From Girardinichthys multiradiatus (taxonomy: Eukaryota; Chordata; Actinopteri; Cyprinodontiformes; Goodeidae): a stretch of 64,000 nt of DNA. The stretch lies in contig NC_061817.1 of NCBI RefSeq assembly GCF_021462225.1, forward strand, positions 10,525,936 through 10,589,935, written 5' to 3'. Below are positions 12,225 to 24,900 of this stretch, one piece after another. The position numbers and the translations under genes were made by a program. Position 1 is the stretch's first letter. Every line of letters starts with the position of its first letter. A model generated the notes under the pieces. That model saw only the letters and a list, made by a program, of their open reading frames with translations. It was not told the DNA's origin and made no database searches.

Positions 12225-12452
12225 GCAAAAAAGTACTTGCCCGTTTATGGATTTCTCCAGTTTTTGTTTTTGTTCATACTTAAATATTTCAGATCATTAA
12301 GTATATTCTATTATCAGACAAAGATAACATGAGTAAAAAGAAAAGGAGTTTTCAAATAATGATTTCATTGACTAAGGGAAAAAAGCTTTCTTAAACAACC
12401 TGAACCCATAAAAAAAGCAATTGCCCCCCAAAACCTAAAAGAAACTGGTTGT
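12225..12452 (-). mobile_element. Tc1-like transposon relic, left part, split by ERV1
   Basis: This AT-rich block ends caattgccccccaaaacctaaaagaaactggttgt-like at the ERV1 border (20 bases or fewer are diagnostic: aaactggttgt). It continues directly, after removal of ERV1 and one GTTGT copy, into 19982-20420, which encodes antisense Tc1 transposase C-terminal sequence. The split element is thus the target into which ERV1 integrated. A related copy in the opposite orientation lies at 32865-34165. Confidence 0.65.
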
Positions 12453-12995
12453 TGTTGGAATAATTGAATATAGAATTATCTTATATTTTCTCCTATTCTT
12501 TAACTTGACTATTTGATCTCATAACCTTTCATGATGTATGTGTGAGAAAGGATGTGATGAGTTTGTCTGCAGGCAAAGATCATAAATAGGAGCTGAACTA
12601 GCAGAGAAGGAAGCAGTCCAGTTGAGGAGGTCATAAAGATGAAGGAGGTCATAAAGATGAAGGCTGATTACACTCGACAAAAAGTCACAACTGACCCTAC
12701 CAGTTGGAGGAGACTGTGGGAAATGTGTTGTTAATGTATAAAGCTGTTTATGACCTGTTTACGATGCAGTTGTTGTTTTCCCCCATCCTTTAGAGAACAA
12801 TGTTTTTGTAAACTAGGGACCCCCGAAAGACAATAAAAAGAGGAGGCGGACAGATGCTGTTCAGAGCGGTGCGAGATCTATAACTGAGCAAATCTTGACC
12901 GTTTCTCCTCGCAAAGCGAGTAAAAGGAACTAATACTTTGTCTCTCTTTTCTTTTTGTGTTGTTATAAATATTGTTAGGTTGGTTAAACCTGACA
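12453..12995 (+). repeat. ERV1 5' LTR
   Basis: TATAAA at 12737-12742 and AATAAA at 12832-12837 mark the promoter and polyadenylation signal, so transcription should start near 12765. U3 holds a perfect 18-bp tandem duplication (12626-12643 and 12644-12661). It differs from the 3' LTR at one base near the start, a cluster of four adjacent bases near 12856 and two nearby bases. Confidence 0.95.
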
Positions 12996-13001
12996 TTAAT
13001 T

Positions 13002-13019
13002 TGGTCATTCGAGCCGGAG
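13002..13019 (+). other. ERV1 primer binding site position
   Basis: A TGG-initial 18-mer (TGGTCATTCGAGCCGGAG) lies six bases inside the LTR, where reverse transcription would be primed. It matches only about 11 of 18 positions of the proline-type site of ERV2, and I could not assign a tRNA; it may have mutated. Confidence 0.5.
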
Positions 13020-14788
13020 TCCAACTACGCCTGATGGTTCCAGCGGGTCGGTAGACTCCAGGAAAAGACCATGCGCACGGCTGTTTTCAACAGGAAGACA
13101 CACAGACCCTTTCCGGGACTGGATTTCGGCCCGCCCGCTGGAGTCTGACGGCTGACGGAACTCTGAGAGAGAGAGGAGAGGACAAAGTGGTGAGTTGAAT
13201 CTGGATTTAAAACAAAAGTGTGACGAATGACTGGGGGTCATTGCGTGAAGTGAAACCCTGTGCATCCTAGGCACTAACAGGTTAACAGCAGTGCGCCGGA
13301 GTTCTGCTTGAAGTATTAGTAAAAATACTGAAAATTCCGAGGTTATAGGGGACGACAGAGCCCTCTTAAGTATTAAGAAAGTAATACTAAAATTCCGTGT
13401 TTCCAGAACGGCGGAGTCTGCGTTTAAGTATTTTAAACAACAACAAAATACTAAGTAAAAACTGCGTTTAAATGTGTGTATGTGAGAAATGAATGGAGGA
13501 TTTAAACCACTAGGTTTTGCCTCATACCAAAAACAGTAGGATTGTAAGTGACTAACTTTTGTGGAAGCAAAGGCAAGAATTCTCCACTCGAAAGAGTTGA
13601 AGTGAGAATTACCACAAAAGGAGATTTTTCTGTCACCCTACTGAAGAGAAAAATCCAGTATTTAGAATACCCTAGGTATTTATATGCTGGACCAAATTTA
13701 AATAAAGGAATTGGGAAAAGGTGGATTTAAATACACTAAAATTAATAATAATGTAAAGATTGGAAATTTATGGAAGCACAGGATCAAATTAAAATATTAA
13801 AAATAAAATATTTAGATAAATGGATAACCACATATCATTATGATCGTCGTTTAAACTCTAAAAAAAATTAGGTGATCTATAGGATGCAATAATTAAAAGT
13901 ACATTAAAAGTAAACGTGATTTAAGAAAAATGGACAAAGAAGGTTATGAGGATGTAGATAATTGCTTAAAAATAACTAAAAAGAGAGATGTGATGCAGGA
14001 GATAAGAATGGACGTTTTTGTGGAAAGCAGAAAAGGTCAGAGGGCTAAGAAGTAATTTTTGATAGACTTGTAAAGTGGAATAGCAGGACAGAAGAAAGGG
14101 AGTAAAGAGCAGGTGGAAAGTTTTTGTTTTGTACCAAAGATCTGATGAGGTTTGACAGGATAAGATGGGCTAAAATGAGTCCCTTTGGTGAATAAATCCA
14201 TCCCCACCATGGCTGTACCTCATGTATGTTTTATTTGTGTTTATTTTTTTATTATTATTGTTTTGAGACGCTGAAGGCTGTTGATACAGCGTGTCACGGA
14301 GGTTCATGGCATGACATGGGTTTTTTCTGTGTAACCTTAGAAAATATTTTACTTTTTTTAATAGCCAGAGTGAAACAAAAAGAGGAATAACCTTTTGAAG
14401 AATATAGGATTAGACTGACAAAAGTGTTTAAAATACATAGTGGTCTACAATAAGCAAGGAGCTTATTGACAGCAGTTAAACAAATACACTACCTGCTGGT
14501 TCCAGGGATGCAATTAATACCTGGGTAAGGAGATATTTTATAGGGTTCCCCACAGCAAATCTAGAAGACTATGTAAATCATGCCCTCCATGCAGAAAAAG
14601 TTATGAAGGAAAAATAAAAAAAAAGGTAAATAAATAATAAATAGGCAACACCTTTTTTCAGCAAGAAGAAGAAGAAGAGCAGATTTATTAAAAAAACAGA
14701 GGTAGAGAAAAAATTTAGAGGAAGAGGACAAAAACCGCAGGGGTCAGAGAGGAGTGAGCAGAGGAGATTACAGACAATACACATCAGG
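13020..14788 (+). pseudogene. gag: ERV1 leader and gag remnant
   Basis: By position this holds the leader and gag. No ORF longer than about 60 codons lies on the plus strand, and no zinc-knuckle motif is readable. The sequence is very A-rich with many stops. The gag label rests on location between the primer binding site and pol, not on detected domains. The minus-strand ORF at 13005-13274 is a shadow. Confidence 0.45.
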
Positions 14789-17560
14789 GTGTTGATGTTA
14801 AAAAAAGGAGTAGGACCACCTTATTACCACTATTCACTGGATGTTCTGAATAAGCAACCCCTAGACGTAGGGACAGCTTTACTAACAGAAGGAAGAAATG
14901 TTATTACTCAACTATCAGATCAGATGACACCAGATGATCTACATATTACCATGTGGCATAAAAATACTCCTGGGCAAGATAAAATTTATGAAGAAGTATT
15001 AAATAAAGTAACCCCTATAAAAGTCATGGTAACTTATGTTTATACAGAAAGGAAGAGTACGTCAGTTGCTGAAGTAGTGTTAGAGGAAGACACTAGGAAG
15101 CTCTGCAACATGTGGTCACCTCCACAAATATCAAGGATAAAGAACTCAAGTAGCATGATATGGGGAGAATAGTGCAGAGGGGAAAAGATGTCACAGACTG
15201 GTTTGTAACAATAATGAATACAGAACCTAGTGCATCCACAGGATTAATTAGAAAATTATTATTATGTACAGTGACGGTGCAGGAAGGGATACATTTGCAT
15301 ACAAAACAACAATGAGAAATATTCCTTACTGAACAGGAGGAACAGTGTTTGAATGAAGTCGCTGATAAATTATGGTCAACAGACCCTACTGATGTGGGTT
15401 TAGTAAAGGAGCATTACCTGTTCAAATTAGAGCAAAAACAGAATACAGGCCCAGTGTAAAACAATACCCTTTGAAACATGATGCTCGTGAAGGAATAAAA
15501 CCAGTAATAAAGGATTTAATAACTGCAGGGGTGATAATAAAATGCGAGGATTCACCATGTAACTCCCCCATTTTTCCAGTTAAAAAACAAGCTCCATCAA
15601 CAGGAAAGATAGGCAGTTCTGGTTTGCATTTACTTTTGAGGGACAAAGATAAACTTATACCAGACTACCTCAAGGTTACTGTGAAAGTCCAACTATATAC
15701 TCTCAGGTAATGAGTGCAAGTATGGCCAAGTTTGACCCTCCAGGAGGTAGTCAGGTTTTACTATATGTTGATGATGTGCTATTCCTGATGAGGAGATTTG
15801 TAAAAATGATACAATAGCATTATTAAAACATTTAGCAGAAGAAGGACACAAAGTTAGTAAAAAGAAACTTCAGTTGTGTAAAAATGAGGTTAAATACTTA
15901 GGTCATAATTTTAGCGCAGGGGGACGCACAATTGTAGAAGAAAGAAAGACTGCAATATTACAAGTTCTAAAACCAGTAACAAAAAAGCAAATAATGTCCT
16001 TCCTTGGACTAACTAATTATTGTAGAAACTGGGTGCCAAATTATGCAGAAATAGTAGCTCCATTAAACAAATTAATGTATGAGGAAGAGCTGAAAATGAC
16101 GTCTGAACTAAGATGGAGTGTAGAAGCTGAAGAAGCATTTACCAACATAAAACAAGTTCTAGTTTCCAGTACTGCTTTAGCATTACCAGATTATAGTAAA
16201 CCGTTGTTCAGATGGTAGATTGCAAGGGACATTTTATGACTTCAGTTCTGGTTCAACAACATGGAGATAAAATGAAAATAAAAGCCTATTTCTTTTCAAA
16301 ACTAGATAGTGTTGCGTGTGTGCAACCATATTATGTGAGAGCTGTAATTGCAGCCTGAAATGACAGTTGCAGTGCTGCAATAGTGTTGTTTCAGCTTTTA
16401 ACCTTAAGAGTTTCCCATGCAGTTTCAGCATTAATACTGCAGAATTAGGAAAAAAAAAAAAGAAGAAAAAAATTAGAAGTGATTTGCAGGATCACGAAAT
16501 AGTTTATGTGAATGATTTCTCTAAAAAGATGAGAGGGAGAAGACACAAACAGGATATGCATTGGTGACAATGGATATAGTGTTAGAAAAGATGCAACAAC
16601 AAAGCTCACTACAGGAGATAGAAATGTGGAAAAAACATGGAGCTGAATTAAAAGATGAAAACTATATTTGACCAGATAATAAACCTGTCCTACCAAAGAA
16701 CCTATAAATGGAAGCAATATTTGAGCCATCGTGTTTCATAATGTCTCAACAGGGGGGAATAGTAGGACAGATATATTAATATTATATAACATATTGATTA
16801 AATTCTAAAAATTCTTATTAAAAAAAAAATTTTTTTAAAACATGTTTAGCATGTGTAAAACATTATCCACAAGGGAATTTAAGACAACGAAGGGGACAAT
16901 TTGCAAAACTAAGATACCCTTTTCAAACAATTCATATGGATTTTATTGAGTTAAAACACAGTGAAGGGAAAAAGTTCTGTTTAGTCATTATAGATGCATT
17001 TTCTAAATGGATAGAACTATTTCCAATTAAACATTACAACTACCTCAGGGCTAACACCCTATGAAATGTTATGTGGAAGACCATACAGATTACTACAGTT
17101 AAAAAATAAGTGGGAGTTAGATGAAGAAGCTAACCTAGTTGATTATATGAGGAGTATGTTAGAAACCAACAGAAATAAATTTAAACTAATGAGGAATGTT
17201 CTATTTCCCAGCAGGAAAACTAACTAGTGAAACCAGGAGACTGGGTGTTAATAAGGAGTGTAGAAAAGAAACATTGGTATTCACCTAAGTGGGAGGATCC
17301 ATATTAGTTATTATTAACCACTGCCAGGGCAGTAAAATAGCTGAGAGATCAACCTGGATTCACCTTACACATTGTAAAAAGATAATTTCGGTTGAAAGCT
17401 CCGTCAGGGGAAGTGATTTATAGAGTGATAATAGGGTGGACCCAGACATTTAGAGGCTGGAGAGACACGAAAGTCAGTGAAGACAATTAAGACACTGGAA
17501 CCATTTAGAGGAGTTAAAATTTCAGCCAAAATGATTTCTAGATGGATGAGCAAAGCTTTC
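14789..17560 (+). pseudogene. pol: ERV1 pol remnant (linker, RT, RNase H, integrase pieces)
   Basis: 14789-15172 matches, by eye, the protease-to-RT linker of ERV2. About 15440-15600 carries the N-terminal RT fingers (PCNSPIFPVKK). RT then jumps to the LPQG region and to YVDD at 15764-15775, so the segment with the first catalytic aspartate is deleted. 15874-16218 is the RT thumb/connection (FLGLTNYCRNWVPNY). 16219-16450 is decayed RNase H/connection. 16844-17040 has integrase core residues (IHMDFIEL with the first catalytic Asp), after which the centre of the core is missing; 17220-17370 is the integrase C-terminal region (PGDWVLI). The minus-strand ORFs here are shadows. Frameshifts and deletions preclude any activity. 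Confidence 0.8.
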
Positions 17561-17639
17561 CGATGCTGGGTGGTTATATATATATATATTTTTTTCTTAT
17601 ATTGATTTTTATTTTTCTGGTATTTCTGGGAACCAGTCA

Positions 17640-19311
17640 AAATGAATTAGAATGTAACAACATCTGCTATGAGTCATATGAAACAAGTAGCGTTAAATCA
17701 AGGTAGGTAAGATAACCTAACTATGTGCACTAAACAAACTTCTTATACTTATGGCATTCAAGTGTGCATGAAATCTAAAACCATAGCTGTGGTGCTGATC
17801 CCACTCATTAGCTTGACCAAACGAGGAAGGAAAGGACAGGATTATAGAAGTTATAAATGGTACTTAACTAATGATAGAAGAGACACCTCATGGTCCATGA
17901 TGGTAGCTGATGAAGGAAATAATTGGACACCAGAGTGGGCACCACTGCTTATGCTAGTTATTAAAAGAAGTTGTTTAAGTTCCATAAAGCTGATAATGTA
18001 ATCCAGGTAACAAAGCGAAGAGAGTGAAAATTATGTTAGAAAAGTTAACCACAGATGACTAAGTTCCAGGTTATTACTGGAGTATCAGGAACAAATAATA
18101 ACTGGTTATTGATGGTAGAGCAAGCAGCTAACATGACTAAAAGAGATTGTGTTGTATGTATGGGTCCCAGGCTTTTATTACAAATAATTCCAGCTGTGAT
18201 ACCACAACTCTGTGTGATGGAAGTAATGAATCAAACTAATCCTAATGAAATGTGTCAGCACAAGGATTCTGTTTTTCCTGTAATTAGAGCAGATAAGGAT
18301 AAATCAGTTTTCCATAAGCGAATCACCACTGGACACTATACATGTTTAAATATGACAGAGAGAGGTAATAAATTGGGAAATCTCATTGCAGTATGGTGTA
18401 CTACAAATGTAAAAGTAAATAAGTGTTTTAAACTAGTCTCTAGAGGAGATATTTGGTGGTGGTTGTTTGATTGATTACCTTCAAAAGTAACAGGACTCTG
18501 TGCTTGATTACTTTATGGTTATATCCTATGTTAGTAGATGAAGTAACAGATGGACTATTTAGTGTTAAATCCACATGATTGGTGTGATAGGAAGTGCAGA
18601 GAAGCAGCTTGGCAGACTGAGGGAGACTCTACATACATAGATGCTATAGATGAATATAAATTAACTGATCAAGTAGTTGCAGGATTTGAATCAAGTATCT
18701 GTTGGTGGTCTACGTTGAACAGAAACGTAGACAGGATCAATTATATTCACTACAATGTACAAAAACGAGGAAATTGGACACAAAGCGGGTTTGAACTGTC
18801 CATGACCGATTGGCTTCAACTTCCCTGATGGCATTCCAGAATAGAATTGCTTTGGACATGTTGTTAGCTGAAAAAGGAAAGGTTTGTGCTATTTTTGGAG
18901 AAAAATGTTGCACATTCACACCTAACAACACTGCTGCTGGCTCATGGCAGCCTAACGAAAGCCATAGAAGGTTTGAGATCTCTAAATGGCAAAATGAAAG
19001 AGCATTCTGGAGTAGACGCCTCGATGTGGGACTCCTGGCTGGATGTGTTTGGGAAGTATAAAATTTTAGTATCATGAGTAATAATTTCCTTTGCAGTGTT
19101 TGCTTCAATTTTGACATTGTGTGGATATTGTTGAATGCCCTGCTTTTGTACTGTTAACCGTCTCATCACCACAGCTATTTCTCCTATGGAAAGCAGAGTT
19201 ACACAACTCTATCCGTTATTTAAACATCAGGATGATGAAGATGACGAGGATGGTATTGACCAATTTTCTGACCTGTATGCAGATCCATTTCTATATGATT
19301 CTGTGATTTAA
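17640..19311 (+). pseudogene. env: ERV1 env remnant
   Basis: The surface part is scattered over three open pieces (17723-18001, 18055-18474, 18550-18828) separated by stops and frame changes. The transmembrane subunit lies at about 18830-19311: a CX6CC motif at 18885-18911, a hydrophobic anchor near 19080-19140 and an acidic cytoplasmic tail ending at TAA 19309-19311. A frame change near 18945 splits the transmembrane part. ERV2 env shows the same residues in the YKLxDQ and NYIHYNV segments, so the two are related. No fusion function can be expected. Confidence 0.8.
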
Positions 19312-19423
19312 ATGTCAGTAAGTACCTCTTGTCTTTGTACTCATGAAGATAAACTTACAGTTACAAAATTTGACAGAAGTGGCTGTTAAGTGATATGAGA
19401 ATATGAGCAGATATAAGATATAC

Positions 19424-19433
19424 AGGGGGGAAA
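19424..19433 (+). other. ERV1 polypurine tract
   Basis: AGGGGGGAAA lies immediately before the 3' LTR, where plus-strand DNA synthesis is primed. Confidence 0.85.
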
Positions 19434-19976
19434 TGTTGGAATAATTGAATATAGATTTATCTTATATTTTCTCCTATTCTTTAACTTGACTATTTGATCT
19501 CATAACCTTTCATGATGTATGTGTGAGAAAGGATGTGATGAGTTTGTCTGCAGGCAAAGATCATAAATAGGAGCTGAACTAGCAGAGAAGGAAGCAGTCC
19601 AGTTGAGGAGGTCATAAAGATGAAGGAGGTCATAAAGATGAAGGCTGATTACACTCGACAAAAAGTCACAACTGACCCTACCAGTTGGAGGAGACTGTGG
19701 GAAATGTGTTGTTAATGTATAAAGCTGTTTATGACCTGTTTACGATGCAGTTGTTGTTTTCCCCCATCCTTTAGAGAACAATGTTTTTGTAAACTAGGGA
19801 CCCCCGAAAGACAATAAAAAGAGGAGGCGGACAGATAGGCTTCAGAGCGATGCGAGATCTGTAACTGAGCAAATCTTGACCGTTTCTCCTCGCAAAGCGA
19901 GTAAAAGGAACTAATACTTTGTCTCTCTTTTCTTTTTGTGTTGTTATAAATATTGTTAGGTTGGTTAAACCTGACA
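19434..19976 (+). repeat. ERV1 3' LTR
   Basis: Same length as the 5' LTR (543 bp), with TATAAA at 19718-19723, AATAAA at 19813-19818 and the same 18-bp tandem duplication in U3. It is followed by the target duplication GTTGT (19977-19981). Confidence 0.95.
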
Positions 19977-19981
19977 GTTGT

Positions 19982-20420
19982 GCCATGCTTGGTGGCAAGA
20001 ACTGCCATCAGGCGTTGGTGATAGCTGGAAATCAGTCTTTTACATAGCTGTGGAGGAATCTTGACCCACTCCTCTTTGCAGAATTGTTTAAAATTCAGCC
20101 ACATTAGATGGTTTGTGGATAAATGGTCTTTTTAAGGTCATCCCAAAGCATCTCAGTCGTATTTAGGTCTGGAATTTGACTAGGCCACTTATAGTTGAAC
20201 TTGTTGGTGTGCTTTAGATCATTGTCCTACTGCATACCCCAATCTAATCTAAAGGTCACAAACTGCTATTCTCCTGCGGGATTTTCAGCTAGAGAGCTGA
20301 ATTCATGGTCCCATCAATTACAGCAAGGCATCCAGGTTCTAAAGAAGCCAAGTAGCCAAAGACCATCACATTATCACCAACATGATTGACTGTCAGTAGG
20401 ATGTTATTGCTATTGTAGCA
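19982..20420 (-). mobile_element. Tc1-like transposon relic, right part, split by ERV1
   Basis: The minus strand resembles a Tc1 transposase C-terminal half with stops: the region antisense to 'gaggaatcttgacccactcc' and, near 20130-20185, the part surrounding the catalytic glutamate (SNSRPKYD-like). Continuous with 12225-12452 once ERV1 is removed. Confidence 0.65.
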
Positions 20421-21564
20421 ATGTGGAACCTCAAATATCTGACCTTTTTCACTCAGTCATGTGAAAACATTTCACTCGATGATTAAACTATCACATTGTG
20501 ATTAATGATTAATCATGATGTTAAATTTAGCTGAAACAATCTTTTCCTAAAGCATGCAAGATATAATGTTTTTATAACCTTGCTATCCTGTTATATTTAA
20601 ATCTGTATATTTAGATGCTGGTCAATACATGTCAAATGATCCTCCTTGAAGTATTGATTCTTTTTACTAGTTTAAAATTCAGGTAGCTTTTAATGTGAAA
20701 GCATTCTTGTGAGAGATGCTTCTTAGACCTTGAATAGACCGCAGCTCCAGCCAGTGATGTTCTCTTTATGTATTTTGGAACAATCTGTCCATGAAAACAC
20801 GTACAATAGTGTTTGAAATAGATAGATCAAGTTTTCTTAAAAGCCATCTAGTGCAACAGGGCTCACTTTCCTAAATTCTTCTGGTGGGACCTGAAAGACC
20901 TTTCTCCTTTTGAATTTTCTTCTTTCCTCTTCAAATGTTTTAATAAATAAATCAGGAAAGAGAAATTAAAATCACTTCATCTTAAGTTTACTTTACAAAT
21001 AGAGACAGAGATAAAGTTATGCCTTTAACTGGCTAATAATAACCTTAACATATATTCCCCTTTCTCTGGAGTTTTCCTTTAAATAGTCAGAATTAGTGTT
21101 CATGTGTTCTTTTGTTTACTGAATGAATCATTCAAAAATATATCAGTGTGATTAGTAATAATTTTCTATAAATGATTAGTTCAGTGTCAATATTGTAATT
21201 CTCAAAATCTACTTATTTTTATATCATCTAAAATTTAAAGTTTGTAATAAAATGGCTCCTTGATTAATGAAAATAACTTCAGTATGATTATTGATTGATT
21301 TGAGACTGATAAGGAAAAATACATTTTATAATTGAGACATGATTAGAATTTTTGGATCAGATGTAACTGGACACACACTCTCCAAAAAAATTCCAAGTTA
21401 GTTTCTGTACATCAGCTAGAAACAGCTCACTAACTCCAGACTGATAAAACGTTTGTTGTCTAGTCTAGTCTTGTCTAGTTTGTCTAGTTTGAACGCCTTT
21501 AGATGGCATGATGTTGCATTCACGATCTTTTAGCCTGTTTCATGTTGTCTGGCATGTTCTGTTT
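20421..21564. other. No recognisable feature
   Basis: AT-rich DNA. A short run of tctagtct/tgtctag repeats at about 21455-21490 is the only local pattern. Confidence 0.45.
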
Positions 21565-21944
21565 TAGTTATTCTACAGGTCGGGCAGTAATCATTCTGTA
21601 CAGATCTAGAGCAATTCAAAATGCTGCCCTGACTAGCTTACAATTCAATTTCATGTTTCGTAATAAATCATCCTACACTTGTTCCAAAAAGCCCATCCTG
21701 GTCAAAATGACAATCAAATCACAGGTTCTGGTGACATATCTGCAGGAACGTCTCATGGGTTTCTCAAGATTTTCAATGACAGTAACTTTATCACCGCAAC
21801 CATTTCAAAAGTCTGCACCAACTTTGGTCGTTCATCATTTCAGTTTGTTGGTGCAGAATGCGCTGATGACTGTAAAGAAGCAAATGTAACATGACAAAAT
21901 GTGAAAAGATTCAAAGGATGTTAATAATTTTGCAAGTCACTGTA
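21565..21944 (+). mobile_element. Tc1-like transposon relic with a preserved terminus
   Basis: The right end (aatgtgaaaagattcaaagg ... gcaagtcactgta) is the terminal sequence of a common fish Tc1 family and ends at a TA. The left part is strongly decayed; ORFs of 115 and 71 codons in it have no transposase motif. Confidence 0.5.
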
Positions 21945-24900
21945 GAGTCCACAGTCTACTTTATTTCAATCTGTTCAGAATTAGTACAGTCCACATTATT
22001 CCAGTTCAGGTTATTCTAAAACAGTGTCTTAAAAGATATAAACAGCCAGTTTGTGAAATAATAAAAAAGCCAAGCACCAAACTTCATTTAACTCCATAAT
22101 CATTTGAACAGACCTGACAGATTCCTGGCTCTCCACAGGGGGCACCATTCTTCTAAAAGCCATACATCTCACATCCTGAGCATGCATTAGGCAACAGTAC
22201 AGAGAAGAAAAAAATACTTTTGATAGGAACACTCCTCCAGGAGTACACAAAACGTGGCCGTCTACCTGGACAAGCTTGCTCTGGTCATACAGGAAGAGCT
22301 GCTTCCAGAAACATGGACAACCTCTCAGGAGTAGTGTTTCATCTCGTGCTGGATCAGACTAGTTAGGCTCAAGGTGAACCTTAAAAGTCATTATCTGAGC
22401 AAGGCACCAAGCTCTTTATGTGAATATCATCTAATGAAGTTTGAAGTTGTATTATTGTAAGCCCCACCCAAGCCTCCACACATTGACCCAATAATATTTC
22501 TCTACAAGATCAATAATTTGTCATCAAACAACCTCAGTCGCTCAGTTCAGATAAAGCATGAGGTCATGTCATTGGTAAGAGGACTAACAGTAATATTATT
22601 TAGGGGTGGCAGGGGTCAGCATGAGCTGGGTTATTGTGGTTATTCTTTAGTGTGTGTTCTGCAAATCTATTATCATTATGTTTAGGAGAACCAAAACCTG
22701 CTATGTCCATAAATTGCACAAACTGGAGATGCACAAGAAAGGTACTGGGATCTGTGGTGCATTGCACTGCTTCGTGCATCATCGCCTGCAGTGAAAATAG
22801 AAAATGGTGGGTTGATGTATTGAAGATTTGCCAAAGGACAGACATGTCAGCTTTTGTATGTGGTTAATCCATGTAGAAGTGCTGTTGCTCAATGAGGATA
22901 ATCCATAATATTTTCCCAGGCATCCATATCTGCCTCTAGTATGATCATCTAGGTTAGAATGCAAGCAGTTTGGTTGCTTTTAAACTCTCTACTGTGCTCT
23001 GCTGACCCATATGTTGAGCACTGATGAGGCTTTCTGCATAGAGATGTTCAGTTGTATCATGTAGAGTGAAATGCAATATTTCACTTTATATATTATAGGT
23101 GGAATTTATTTTTTTAAAGATTAAATGATTTTATTTTCTATGTCCCACTGGGATATGATGCAGCTGAGCCAATCATTATTTCAAATGCAGACTCGGAATC
23201 AGGGAAGTCTAATATTGTTAAAGGCTTGCAGGCTTGGGTTCTCCCTCCTCATGTCTGCTGTGCACCTATTGCTCAGATATGAGGCTCCGTGTTCTAAGAA
23301 AGGAGGCGTAAACGAAAGGGTACAAGGAACCAGAAAGGAGACCAGGTCTAGATGTGTCTCATTGTCCAACGCTTTTGTTACCCGGTGTTGTGTGGGGCTT
23401 CCCCATAACATCTCACTCTTTTTCCTACATCTCCAACCATTTGATCATTTTTACTTGGTGAGCAGTGTAAATGAACTTTTCCTGCTTCTTGGAAGCAGCA
23501 GAAAAGATTATATAAACAAAAGTGACATACCTAAAGGTTTTTTTTTTCTGCATCAGCATAATATGTATTTGCATTAGGATATATTGTTGTAAAAACAGTA
23601 CCTAAAAGTACAGAAGTATCTTTATTCTTTTTGATTATCTCAAAAAACACCATACAAAAAACGTGTTATGTTTGCAGATGTGCTCTGTCCTCTGATTAGT
23701 CTGTTTCTGCTGTTACAACAAACTCCGTGATCTTCATCTGCTGTGACAACAGAGGGTGTTTTTCAAGAACCTGTGCTGAAAAACAGTCATATTTTCTGTT
23801 ATTGCACAGCTACAAGAAAAGCATTTATACTTGAACAATTTTTTAAGTGACTTTCTTTATTCTTAATAACTTAAAAACAAACTTTATTAACCATTGACAT
23901 GAGAGGTGGGATTATGTTTAAGTGGATGGTGATGTCTAAATGGGACCAGATCTCACTCTAATAGAGCATCTTTGGAATAAGGTGAAGTATCCTGGATGTG
24001 CAGCTGACAAATCTACATCAAATTTGTGATACTACTATGTCAATATAGAACAAAATCTCTGAGGAATGTTTCCAAAACCTTTTTAGGTCTCTGCCATTTA
24101 AGACATTTCTAAATGCAAAAGAGATCCAACCTATTGAGGTAATATAGTTCTCTCATTGTGCTCACTGACATGGAATTATTAGTGTATTTTGCAATGGAGG
24201 ACCCATTATAGACTGTAATATGAGACAGGATCACTACCAGTTGCTTCACAGCTGTCCTGGAAGTATTGCATTTTATGGAGAAGCGAGGAAAGATCTGGTT
24301 CATGAAGATCTTCATTAGGGAACTTGACACCAGCGCTGAAGGACTACAACTGGCCTCATTTTTTCCCCTTAGATGGTAAAGTTCAACTCTGACTTGCTCA
24401 GTGTACTCATCGCTCATAAACCCTCTCTCTTGTCCAAATCATTTCTCTCCCTCCCTGGCCTCGCTTTGTCACAGTCCCTCATCCTCTGCCCGTTTGACGT
24501 TTCTCATGTATAAATGAAAAGATATGGCCCTTCCATGTAGCTTCCGTCGCACCTCCCTCCTGTCTCTTGCCACCAGTGCGTCAGGAGATGTGGGTCACAG
24601 AGGGGGCAAACTTCATTTCCGCAAATGAGGACAAAAAAAGAAATCTTGACACACCGGTTAGTTAACAACCCCCTGCCCCTCTCTCACCCCAAACACACAC
24701 ACACATGCTGCAGGAGCAAGCTCAGACTTGTTTGTAGAGCTAATTAACATTAACTTGCTTTGTGTGCGGGTATGTGCACATGTGAGCCCATGCACGTGTA
24801 TGTATTTGCTTTCCTGTGCGCGTAGGTAGGCTCAGTGGCCTAGTTTTGGCTGAATAAGGGAGAATACTGTAGGCCGGATAAGGAGGCAGGGGTTACAAAG

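Larger units (their letters stand above)
12453..19976 (+). mobile_element. ERV1: class I (gamma/epsilon-like) endogenous retrovirus, defective
   Basis: A complete provirus outline: two 543-bp LTRs that begin TGTTGGAATAA and end AACCTGACA, a primer-binding-site position just inside the 5' LTR, gag-pol-env order, a polypurine tract, and 5-bp GTTGT duplications at 12448-12452 and 19977-19981. By eye the LTRs differ at about 7 of 543 positions (about 1.3 percent), yet the interior is full of stops, frameshifts and deletions. The env transmembrane CX6CC motif and the single-module pol support a class I assignment. It is related to ERV2 at 44853-55328 in pol linker and env, but the LTRs are different. 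Confidence 0.9.

Noticed and set aside
13005..13274. Minus-strand ORFs at the ERV1 leader and LTR
   Set aside because: Antisense to the LTR and leader of a clear plus-strand provirus.
23125..23577. 150-codon plus-strand ORF as a gene
   Set aside because: Composition is like the surrounding non-coding DNA, and no conserved motif, signal peptide or repeat is seen.
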